Shown here: positions 10,293 to 20,108 of the stretch, piece after piece
Numbering within the stretch: the stretch's first letter is position 1
Layout: the number at the start of each line of letters is the position of its first letter
Assembly (NCBI GenBank): GCA_049487715.1
Contig: CP150579.1
Location: 372,001-436,000 of the forward strand
Origin: Pycnococcus provasolii
Lineage: Eukaryota > Chlorophyta > Pseudoscourfieldiophyceae > Pseudoscourfieldiales
DNA: 64,000 nucleotides
Direction: 5' to 3'
The notes under the pieces: generated by a model
The model's input: only the letters and a program-made list of their open reading frames with translations
What the model was told of the DNA's origin: nothing
Databases searched by the model: none
Program-made: the position numbers and the translations under genes

Positions 10293-12451
10293 GCTGCTAT
10301 GATATATTGTATTTTATGTCCTTAGATTAGGAGGAAGATGGGAGTAGGTTCCTCTATGGTACTTTTTTCTATGCGGTGCCTTGAAAGACAAGACAAGTCG
10401 TTCTGAAAACAAAGCTCTTGATGAAGCTGAAGATGAACAGGTGTGTTCCTTGCTGAGATGTATGTAGCCTGACAGACTTGTTCGGAACGATGAGATGGCG
10501 AACGATGGAGCGAGCCGAGATTCACACGAGATTCACACGAGCCTGTTACCAGCTTGTTGATGCTTCCGTTCCGTTGACGCGACTACAAGCGAGACTTGTA
10601 AGCCGTTCTTAACGTTCGAACTTCGAAACAACTTTACGAACGCCTTGAAAGCTGCCTTGAAGAAGTGCTTAAAAAGTGCCTGAAAAAGAGCGTGTCTCGG
10701 AACCAAGTTTGAGTTGAGCTTCTCAGCTGAGCTGCTCACCCACGTGTACACTTACTTCAATGACTGATACGTAAGCGTACTGTACTGTACGTTCACTTGC
10801 AAGCTGTGAGCGTACACACGAACACCGCAAGAGCACCACAAGAGCACCACGAACTGCTTAAGCCAGAGCAAGAAACACACGCGCGATACCTTACGACGAG
10901 CTCTCGAGAAGACAAAGTCAAGACGCTTTCAAGAGGAGGCTCGAAGAAGGTTGGAGCTCTCAAAGGTGCTTTGGTTCAAGGTTTTCGTGCGAGTACGTGC
11001 CTCGGAGCCTGGAAGAAAGAAGAGAACAAAGGCCTGTTGTAAGGTATCGTGTGTTTGCCGCGCCCAACCAACCTCCCTCTTGAAGGGAACCAACCTGCTG
11101 CTTGCGCTTGCAAGGTCCTTGCAAGGCGTTGGTTCACCTCTCAAACTTACACTCTGGACACTCCACTCGAGGCTCTTGAAACGACGCGAGAGACGGCCAA
11201 TACCGTCTACTTCCTAGGGACGAGAGTGGTGTGGTGTATGTAGCCCTTCCTTACTGTACTGTTGTATCGTACGCTTGTCCTCCTCCTCTTCTTCTTCTTT
11301 CCACTTTCAAGCCTCTTTGCAGTTGGCACGGCCTGCCCTGTCCAAACCACCCAGCTGTGCAGGAGCGGCCGTGCTCACCTTAAAAACCTTTCTTTGCTCT
11401 CCTGTACCGTACTACCCTATGGCCTATCGTAGTTCACCTCCACCTTATTAGCAGAAGCTCTTCCTGCTGGCCTCAGTTCTGAGGCAGTCAGGCCTCTTCT
11501 GGACCACTTCCCACTTCCCACACTTCTCGAGAGTCGAGAGTCGAGACACAGCACGAAGTCGACTCCAGTCGACGGGCTCAACGTAACTTACCGGTCAGGT
11601 CCTCGAGGGCCCCAGAAAAGGTAAGGTCGGTGTCCCTCCAGCCTCAAGGTGCCTGCCTGCCTGGTCGTCGAGCTTTTGCAGTCTTCCCCGAAGTCCACTG
11701 GCAGCCTTGGCTCACTCCCCTCCTTGCAGCCTTGGTTGGCTGCTTGGTTATCCCTAGACTAACTAAAAACCCTATCGTAGGTAGAATGTGAAGTGAGCCG
11801 TCTTGAACTCGCGGTATTCTTACTGTAAGTTCCTCGCGAGTTCTCAGGCCTTACGCTAGCTAGACTAAGGTTAGGGTTTCTGGATTTTTAAGGGCTAGCC
11901 CTTAGGGCTAGGGCTAGGGTTAGCGATCGCTTCGGGTTAGGGTTAGGGTTAGGGTTAGGGTTACGGCAGGGTTCGGGTGCGAACTAGCCGTTGGTTGGTT
12001 GGATCCACCGGGTGACTGGTCTCCCCTGCTTTTGCGGATCCTGCTTTTGACATTATCCGGCCGGATAATCATTTCTTGTCTTGTCGGGTGACTTGCGTGT
12101 CAGCAGCTTAGCTTGTGTGTGTGTGTGTTGTGTCAGCAGCTTGTGTGTGTCAGCAGCTTAGCTTAGCTTGTGTGTGTGTGTGTGTGCTGCTTTCCACCTG
12201 TACCTCCCATACCGTACCATACCATACCTTTATTGTTCACGAGCCTCAGTTAGTGGCTGGGGTTAGAGGTTAGGGGTCTCTTGGTCATAATCAAGTCTCT
12301 TGACCACGTCACTTACTTAAGGTGTGTTTCTTTGTGCTTTGTGCTCTGTGTTGCTTTGCGTGTTTCTTTCTGCTGTGTCTCGTGCGTAGTGGTTTGTGGT
12401 CAACCTTATATACTTGTGGACTACTGAAGATTGTTCAACGGTCACACATAT
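10293..12451. other. gene-poor spacer with interstitial telomere-like repeats and GT microsatellite
   Basis: About 2.2 kb without a credible gene. It contains an interrupted TTAGGG-type block near 11900-11965 and GT-rich tracts with CAGCAGCTT repeats near 12100-12186. The start-proximal ends probably hold promoters of the two flanking divergent genes. Confidence 0.55.
11934..11964 (+). repeat. interstitial (GGGTTA)n telomere-like repeat
   Basis: Five consecutive GGGTTA units, preceded by degenerate GGGCTA units from about 11892. The block lies well inside a gene-bearing window, so it is interstitial. It resembles a telomere motif, but the species' true telomere repeat is not shown here. Confidence 0.85.
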
Positions 12452-15400
12452 ATGCTCGCGGACCGGAACAGTTACGCCGTGCAGGCGGAGGCGAGTGCTC
12501 GACGGCCGCTCAGCGTGAGGCCGAGCGGAGTCTCGCAAGGAGGTCTGCAGCACAGACCCCCGCCAGCGGGACTGTCCGTGATGCCGCCGGAACCGCCAGT
12601 GGCTGCAGACCGACTCCTCACGGACCGAAGCGCGTACATGACCTACCTAGAGACGCAGGTGGAGCGCGTCACCACGGCGTGCCTCGGCTACGAGGGATTC
12701 GACTCCAAAATCACGTCGCTGACAACAAACCAAACGGCGCTCGAGGATAAGGTGGTCAACCTCGCCAAGCTCGTCAGCTCAGGACAGCAGTACTCCGAGC
12801 AGTGCACGTCTGGTGTCCAAAGCACCATGGAGCGCGTCATACCGAGGCTCGAGGCACTCGAGAAGAGAGAAAAGGTGTTCGGAACGCTGCTCGAGGAAGC
12901 GGAGGCGGCTGTTCCTGGACAGAGTGCTAGCGCGGGAGTCGCCGCCAACGCCGTCGGGAGAGGTCTCGGTGGCGCGCTCGACATTGCAACGCTGGATGCA
13001 AGATTCACCGCGTGGGCGGGAAAGCACGAGGTGCAGTACGGAAACTTCGAAAAGAGACTAGCGGCGCGCGTGTCGGAGCACCTAAGTGCGCTCGAGCGAG
13101 CGAGCCACAGCACGCGAAATGAAGTGTCGAGCGGAGTCAATGCGGCACGTGAGGAAGCACGGGCGGCGAACGTCAGCCTGCGTGCCGAGATCAACGCGGC
13201 GCTAGCCGCGAGCCGGGACGACATACTTGCACGCCTGCCGCCGATTGCGCAGAAGGTCGAGTCGGTGCGCGGGGAGGCTCTGCACGCCGTCGCCGCGCTT
13301 CGCGAGGAGGTCATGAACACCGTCGCAACGCACAAGGCGGAAGCGGCGGCGAACCTGTCCGCGCTGCGTGACGACGTCTTTGGGCGGTTACAACAGCTTG
13401 CGGCTGACTCTGATGCCGGGCGTCGCGAGCTTGCCACCGCGATTGAACGCCTGCGCGAGGACGTGCGCGCAGGACTGGCGGACGCTGCCCGGCGCGCCGC
13501 GGCAGATCGAACTGAGGCTGATCGCGCCGTGCACGCTGCACGTGAGCAGGCGTCAGCAGACGCATCCATGGCCGAGGCTAGAGTCACGTCCGCGGTGTCG
13601 CATGCATCGGCGGAGCTGTCCGAGCGAGCGGCACGAACAGAGAACACCTTAGCAAGACTTGAGGAGGCGCTGGGAACGACAAGCGAGCTTGCCTCGAACC
13701 AGGAGCTCGAGGTTGATAAGCTGCGTCGCGAGGCGGTCCTCATGTCGAACGACTACAAGCGATTTGTCGAGGCTTCGAATGCTCGATGGCTCGAGCTAAC
13801 CGACTACTGCGATGCGATGACGCAAGACGCGCGCTCTGAGGTGGCAGTGTCGACCGCAGAGGCAGCTGCGAGCTGTGCCGAGGCGGCTGCCGCGGCAAAG
13901 GAGGCGAAGGAGTCGGCGGATGCAGCGAAGGATGCCGTTGAAGCAGCTCGCAAGGCTACGAAAAAGGCGGCAAAGAAAAAGGCGGGGGATACTAGCCATC
14001 TCTCTGTTGTCGTAGAAGATGACAGCGAGTCGCCACCCGAACCTGAAATGAAAGTGGCAGAGGAGGGACAAGAGGGCAACGATATTCCTGAATCGACAAC
14101 CTCGTCGGGACTCGAGGATGAGGCTGGACATGAGGGTGACGACGCAAACATTGTCAAGGATGCGCGCACGAATTCTGGGACACTGACCGTCACCGTGACG
14201 GATCAGCCAAAAGCTGCGGGAGATTCTACTTCTCAGCAGGAGCGCAAAATTGAGGTAAGGCGCAAAGCTCCCCACGGTGCTCCCCACGGTACTGGTGGAT
14301 GGATTTCTCCCCAAGTTCGTCCAGCATCGGAGCGCAGGCAACGCCCAGTCTCAAGGATTGGTCCGACGGAGTCTATGGACGAGCGGCTCACCGACGGCAT
14401 CGATACGATACGGCAACTTGGGTTCGGGTTTGCCCGCCTACAACTTGAGGTTGGCGACGCGCAGAAGCGCAGCGCGCAGATGGCAGAAAGCGTCGATAGA
14501 GTACGGCAACACCTCTAATCATCCTTGGCGGATAAAAAAACATTTCACTAACAACCCAACACACTCAAAAAACACAGCTTGGCAGTGAGCTGATGCAAAC
14601 GCTTGTACAAGGTCGCACGACGTGGCAACGGCAGGATATTGGGCCTGGTGGCAGCAGCCAAACATCTTCGCCGGCGGGTACACCTGTGCGGGCAGCTCCT
14701 ACTCCAAGCCCCTTCGTTGCGCATGGCCAGCCTCCTCTTCCTCCTCCTCCTCCCCCTGTATCACCGTATCACCACCACCAGCAACAGGAACAGCAGTACT
14801 TGCAGCAACCACAACAGCAGTACCTGCAGCAACATGCGCAATATACCGCAGGCATGGCGCCACCACCGCTTGCACAATACCACCAATATCATTCATCGCC
14901 GTCGAGACCACCACCACATGTGGCGCCCACCGCGCCTTCTACCAACTCGCAACTGTACGTCGCTCCTGGGCCATCGCAGGTGATTGGCGTGGCGTCTCAG
15001 GACGCTCACGCTTACTTGCAGCCGGGTGCATATGCTCCATCGTCTTCTCAAGATGGCTTGACAGTCGAACCTAGTTCTTCCTCTCAAGATTCAGTACGAC
15101 CTGCTCCTAATGTGAGGCGCATGCTCGACGTGAAGATTGGCGAGCAGGTGCACGGAAGCTCGCAACCTCCGCTCCACAGCTCCACCAAGAACACTATCGG
15201 AATGGACACGGCGCGGGGAGGACATGTGGAACTCAGCCAAGCTCAGGCGGCGAACATGATGGGAAGCCTGCAGATGTGGACCGCGCCCAGCACGAATACC
15301 GTCGGAATGGATACGGCGCAGGGAGGACATGTGGAACTCAGCCAAGCTCAGGCGGCGAATATGAAGGAAAGCCTGCAGATGTGGACCGCGCCCAGCACGA

Positions 15401-16014
15401 ATACCGTCGGAATGGACACGGGTCACGGAGGACATGTGGAACTCAGCCAAACTCAGGCGACGAATATGAAGGAAAGCCTGCAGCTGTGGACAACCCCAAC
15501 GATGGAGCCGAGCAGCAGCAGTATGGACGAGCCGCCAAAAGACGAACCGGTCGTCGCCACCGCGAAGAAGATGGATGCGCTGTCGTTGTGGATGAAGGAG
15601 TCGAAGGATGAGACGCAAACACAGACGCAAAAGCGCGTTGATAGTTGGGTTGGCGAGCAGTCGGGTAGTCCGAGCGCGGATGATGAGACGGAGACGGAAA
15701 CAAATCAGGACGACGACGATGGAGATGATGACGACACGACAACCGTGGTGACGGAATCCGAAAGTTCTGAGCCCGTGAAGAAGAAAAAGAAGCTTGTGAA
15801 GAAGAAAGCGTCATCAAAGGTGGCGTCAAAATCGGCTCTCAAGTCCGAGGTAAGTTCAAGCAAGCTGTCAAGCAAGCTCTCGGCAAGACCTTCGTCTACG
15901 AGCGTGAGCAGCGTTTCGACGACCACATCGCTAAAGAGGAGAACATCCGTGGCGTCGACGGCGAGTACCACAAGCGGTGCTAAGAAGGTGCTAAAAAAGA
16001 AGAGTTCCAAATAA
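12452..16014 (+). CDS. long coiled-coil protein with 35-residue repeats and basic tail (two exons)
   Basis: Exon 1 runs from ATG 12452 to 14500 (683 codons). Exon 2 runs from 14578 to the stop at 16014. A 77-bp intron (GTACGG donor, CACTAACA branch-like motif, ACACAG acceptor) in phase 0 joins AESVDR to LGSELMQTL. It continues the coiled coil and gives about 1161 residues. Without it, exon 2 would need an unrelated start just after the first stop. Residues about 60-520 are Ala/Glu/Arg-rich helix. Next comes an acidic Ser-rich linker, then a Gln/Pro/His/Tyr-rich segment. Three near-identical 35-residue repeats (about 15189-15500) follow, with cores VGMDTAxGGHVELSQAQ and SLQMWTAPST, and a Lys/Ser tail ends the protein. 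No enzymatic domain is seen. A structural or scaffold role is inferred. The two parts could be separate genes. Confidence 0.6.
15189..15500 (+). repeat. 105-bp coding tandem repeat, three copies
   Basis: Three successive 35-codon units within exon 2 of the coiled-coil gene. Copies two and three are nearly identical in DNA, which suggests recent duplication or homogenisation. Confidence 0.85.
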
Positions 16015-16168
16015 AAAGCTCAGAATGCCCATTCAGTAATGGAATGTACTTTACTTCGTCCCAACGGTCGTCCATTCACACCATTACAGTAAGTTAATGC
16101 CATAGTGCTACGGCTAACCTATCCAAGAAAAAAACAACTATAGAAGAAGGAGGAGGAGGTTTTTACAG

Positions 16169-19100
16169 CTATCGCGCAAGCACGTCGCGATCCTCCCTGC
16201 CAGATTCCACACCAATCACCGCTGCGACGAAGCACAACATGAGGAATGGCAGCGACGCCATCCACTTGAGCAGGCGCGTGCCCTGAGTGTGGAACGTGAT
16301 GGGGTATTCATCCGTGTGCTTCTCGCCCAACTCGTCCACAATAGTGATGACAACACGCGCCCCGCTCTTCACCACGCGCTGTGGTGTGAGCATTTTCACG
16401 TGGTACATTCCAGGCGATGCGTACGTCTCCTTGACGAGCATACGCTCATCGGCGCCATTGATCCAAGGTGCGTCGAGGTGCGTGCCCTGCAGCTCCACAG
16501 TGACGGAGTAAGGCCCACGCAAGCTTCTAGGTTTCTCGCCCACAGTTGAGGGTGGCTCGAATGCCTTTGGACGCTGGTCGACGATGTTAAAGCTCACTGT
16601 AAACTCCTCGCCGCCCACGGCGTTCTGGTGCCTGGAAGCTGTTGTAGCAAACGCGCCAAACCAGTCGCGTCCGTGCGCCTGATTCGGCTTGATGGCTGCA
16701 TGCGCCATTCCAGGTTTATAGTGCACGGTTCCCACCTGCACGGCGTAGATATTTCCATTCATCGTCGCGACCACCAACTCCATGTTGCCGTCACCGTCCA
16801 CGTCGTCGTACAGCACGCCCGCGTATCCCGTCTCCCCGAGATCAAGAACGCTCGCACAGCCATCTCTGCCGTCGATCACGTAAAGGTAGCCGTCAAACGA
16901 AAGTGCCGCGATGGCAAGCGGATCACGCATCGGCGGCGGCGGAATGGCGACACCACCAACGTCCATCGCGGCTGACGCTGCCGCGGCAGCCTCCGCGGGC
17001 CCCATCCCCTGGTGCCGCTTCCCACCCGCGATGTCGATCAGAGCGAGAGGCGCCATCACCTTGCCACGCGTCGCGAACGGGAATGGGCCATCGCGCAGGT
17101 CCTCGGCACTAGCCTCTCCGCGTGCACGTCGCTGTGCCTGGGCGGCGGAACGGCGTCGCTGCCCTTCTGGCGTCCAGCCAACGTCGTGTCCATCCTTGCC
17201 CCTGAAAACGTAGATCTCGCCACTGCTCAGTCCAATGGCCACCTCCGTGTGCCCGTCGCCGTCGATGTCAGCAGCCACGGGACCCTGCGACGCGAGCGAT
17301 CCGAGATGTCGCTCCCACTTTTCGTGGGCAAGGAAGTCGAAGCACGCAATGTTCCCATTCGCATCCGCCGCCACAATCTCGCCGTGACCGTCGTCGTCGA
17401 CGTCGCTGACGAGAACTTGGCCCTGCACGTCGCCCATCTGAATCGGCCAGCCGGGTAGCACGCCGCCGTCTGAGGTGAAGCCGTAGACGAATCCCACGGA
17501 TGTTCCAAGGAACACCTCCATGCGTCCGTCGCGATTCACGTCCAGCACGGAGGGCGTGCTGTACACGTACGCGCGAAAGCGCGTGTCGTCCGTCGTGAGG
17601 TCAAGGTGCTGGCTCCATAGCACCTGCCTCGTTTCAAAGTCGTACGCGACAATACCACCCGCGATGTACTTGGACAAGTCCAGAGGTCCCGCGCCTCCAG
17701 CAGCGTCACCCTCGTACGTCTTGCGCAGCCGTGCCGCCTTTTCGGGATCGTCGTACGACTCGCGGTCGAAAAAGTAGCTCACACCGATGATGAGCTCGTC
17801 TCGCCCGTCACCATCCACGTCCGCAGCCGTGGGACTGCACAGCACGTGCGCGTCGACGAGAACGTGCGTGCGCGGGTCGAAGTCGCCATGCACTCCACCC
17901 GCCGCACCTCCGAGGTGATGCATCCACTCGTCGTCGTCGTACGCTTCGTAGTCAGGGTGATGGTCGCCGTAAGCATGATGATCATGGTGATCAAAGTCAT
18001 CTTCGTACTCTTCCTCTCTGTACCCGTCGTAGCCGTCCTGCTTCTCGTCGATGTCCTCATCCGAGATTTCTGGATCCTCGTACTCGTTCCATGCACGGTG
18101 ATCGGCATCTCCCATCCAGTCATCCTCGTCTTCATAGTTGGACTCGTCGACATACCCGCCATCCTCCTGCTGCTGCAGCTCTTCAACATCACCATCCTCG
18201 TCAAACACGTGAAACGAGTTGAGCGCATCGTCGCTCAGCGCGCCTCCAGCTGGATCCAGCTCCTGGAGAAGTTGTCGTCGCCGAAGTTGTCGTCGCCGTG
18301 ATCGTCGTCGAGTTGTTTCGGCTGCGGCTGCGGCTGTGGTTGGAGCGGATGTGGTGGTAGCTGTGGTGGTGGCTGTGGTGGCTTGTGTCGTCGTCGTTGG
18401 CGCGGCTGTGGTGGTTGTGGCTTGTGTCGTCGTCGTTGGAGCGGATGTGGTGGTGGCGGCGGTGGTGGTGGCTTGTGTCGTCGTCGTTGGAGCGGATGTG
18501 GTGGTAGCCGTGGTGGTGGCTGTGGTGGCTTGTGTCGTCGTCGTTGGCGCGGCTGTGGTGGTTGTGGCTGTGGCCATGGTTGTCAACTCCGTGGTGGTCT
18601 GCATGCCTGGCGGCTTGACGGGTTCCGTGGTGGACCCGAAAAAGGCGTCCACGGCGTCGCCACCGCGTTCGGCAGCCGCGCGTGCCTCAAACTCGTCGGC
18701 GGCACCGACGTCAGGATGCGAGTGGTCGACGGGGTCTGGGTTGATACCCACGTACCAGTCTCGCCGCACGCGCAGCGGCGGCAGTTTGGCGCGCAGGTGG
18801 TGCATGGTTGTTCCGTCTCTCCTGTGAACGACGATGTCTCCTTCGTACGTGGCGAGCACGACTTCGTCGTCTCCGTCTCCGTCTGCGTCCATGAGCACGG
18901 GCGACGCGTGTACGGACGCCTTGTGGTATGCGGGCCAACCTCCCCCTGGTACGTGCGCGGACGCTCCGCTTCGTCCTTCGACCGCCTCGAGGTAGTGCAC
19001 GAACGAAGGCACGACGACTTGTCTTGCGCCGTCTCCGCGCAGGTCCGCGATGACGGGTGATGCGTACACGCTGCTCGAGACTTCCGCCATCCACTTGAGT

Positions 19101-19357
19101 TCGAGGTCGACAGCGCACTGTAGGTGACTGTCGAGTGGTACTTCGTCTAACGTGAGCGGCACGGGTGCGGCATCTTTCGATGCTGATCGGCTGAGAAACT
19201 TCGAATCGGAAGAAGACGGTCCATGTGCGTCGTGCGCAATCGGATGAGAGAGCTGCGCGTGCACGACGACGACTGTAGATACATGCCATAGGCAAACCCA
19301 AACCCAATAAACCCACACAAAGCCGAAGTTGAAGTTGAAGAAGGAGCGAAAGATCAT
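16169..19357 (-). CDS. DEX1-like membrane-anchored FG-GAP protein
   Basis: The first in-frame ATG is at 19357; the frame opens further upstream, but only without an ATG. The product is 1062 residues. It begins with a hydrophobic leader (IFRSFFNFNFGFVWVYWVW region) and ends with a single membrane segment (LPFLMLCFVAAVIG). Between them lie repeated FG-GAP blades with Ca-binding DxDxDG loops, such as MDADGDGDDEVVLAT, SDVDDDGHGEIVAAD and ADIDGDGHTEVAIG. The YVGINPDPVDHSHPDVG motif matches plant DEX1 (DEFECTIVE IN EXINE FORMATION 1), which acts in pollen-wall patterning. Unusual insertions are a Thr/Ala-rich mucin-like stretch (about 18310-18590), a short Arg-rich patch, and an acidic Asp/Glu/Tyr/His-rich region (about 17930-18200). 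The algal role is unknown; cell-surface or wall assembly is an inference. It is convergent with the coiled-coil gene, 154 bp between stops. Confidence 0.85.
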   Translation of the reverse strand: MIFRSFFNFNFGFVWVYWVWVCLWHVSTVVVVHAQLSHPIAHDAHGPSSSDSKFLSRSASKDAAPVPLTLDEVPLDSHLQCAVDLELKWMAEVSSSVYASPVIADLRGDGARQVVVPSFVHYLEAVEGRSGASAHVPGGGWPAYHKASVHASPVLMDADGDGDDEVVLATYEGDIVVHRRDGTTMHHLRAKLPPLRVRRDWYVGINPDPVDHSHPDVGAADEFEARAAAERGGDAVDAFFGSTTEPVKPPGMQTTTELTTMATATTTTAAPTTTTQATTATTTATTTSAPTTTTQATTTAATTTSAPTTTTQATTTTAAPTTTTQATTATTTATTTSAPTTAAAAAETTRRRSRRRQLRRRQLLQELDPAGGALSDDALNSFHVFDEDGDVEELQQQEDGGYVDESNYEDEDDWMGDADHRAWNEYEDPEISDEDIDEKQDGYDGYREEEYEDDFDHHDHHAYGDHHPDYEAYDDDEWMHHLGGAAGGVHGDFDPRTHVLVDAHVLCSPTAADVDGDGRDELIIGVSYFFDRESYDDPEKAARLRKTYEGDAAGGAGPLDLSKYIAGGIVAYDFETRQVLWSQHLDLTTDDTRFRAYVYSTPSVLDVNRDGRMEVFLGTSVGFVYGFTSDGGVLPGWPIQMGDVQGQVLVSDVDDDGHGEIVAADANGNIACFDFLAHEKWERHLGSLASQGPVAADIDGDGHTEVAIGLSSGEIYVFRGKDGHDVGWTPEGQRRRSAAQAQRRARGEASAEDLRDGPFPFATRGKVMAPLALIDIAGGKRHQGMGPAEAAAAASAAMDVGGVAIPPPPMRDPLAIAALSFDGYLYVIDGRDGCASVLDLGETGYAGVLYDDVDGDGNMELVVATMNGNIYAVQVGTVHYKPGMAHAAIKPNQAHGRDWFGAFATTASRHQNAVGGEEFTVSFNIVDQRPKAFEPPSTVGEKPRSLRGPYSVTVELQGTHLDAPWINGADERMLVKETYASPGMYHVKMLTPQRVVKSGARVVITIVDELGEKHTDEYPITFHTQGTRLLKWMASLPFLMLCFVAAVIGVESGREDRDVLAR

Positions 19358-20108
19358 GATTTCAACAAGAAAAGAGCTCCCAGGCCAAGTGTGCAGTTGA
19401 CTGGCAGTTGTATGGCGGCGGCGCGTAAACCACGAATGCAAACGGCAAACGGCAGCAAATACTGTAGTACTTCTAAATACTGTACCGGGTATGATGGGAA
19501 AATGGCGTGCGAAAACCTTCCCCGGGAGAAAGTCCCAACCCTAAAAATAAAATGGAGACAAGAACCCCCTCATAAGTCATAACCCTAACCACGCACTCTA
19601 CAAACCCTAATAACCCAAAGGTACAGTACCCCGGTGCATTCAAATCAAAATGGCATCGAAGGGACCGCGCAAGCAGTGGATCCCCCCCTCGCTGCCTGGG
19701 CCTCGGGTCCCACACAAAACCCCCGCCCAATCCGATATGCGCGCAAGCAGTGGATCCCCCCACCTGATCCCCCCCCCCCTTCAATCCCACAACCCCCGCC
19801 TAATCAATCCGATAGACTCCCCCCGGGCTGCCGGGCCCCTCCGATCATCCGATGCCGCGAATTCCCCACCCAGAACCAGATTCCCCCCTGCGGTGCACCG
19901 CTGTGCAAATTCCAAACAACTCCGAAATGCGAATGCCCTCCTGCCTGCCGCCACCCCCCTGAGGCCTGAGGGTCCTCCTCGAGGCTCCAGGTCCCTGCGA
20001 ATTCGAGGGGGAAGCTCTGGGGCCCGCCCGGGCCGGGGGGAGGGAGGGAGAGAAAGAGAGAAGACATCGGGCCCGGCTGCCAGGCAACTCAAAAGTCTCC
20101 AAGCCAGG
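19358..20108. other. divergent promoter region and C-rich leader
   Basis: The region between the DEX1-like gene and the DnaJ-SANT gene, which are divergently transcribed. From about 19680 it is very rich in C runs (CCCCCC) and then G-rich near 20020-20060. An open frame reads through it but looks like low-complexity leader. Confidence 0.45.

Noticed and set aside
11934-11964. A true chromosome end at the TTAGGG-like block
   Set aside because: Genes continue on both sides and the run has only about five units.
12688-13743. 351-codon minus-strand frame across the coiled-coil gene
   Set aside because: Ser/Ala/Arg-rich shadow. The sense strand forms a consistent coiled coil.
15840-15870. GAGGTAAGT near the end of the coiled-coil gene as a splice donor
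   Set aside because: The frame stays open to a stop at 16014 and I see no fitting acceptor that improves the protein.
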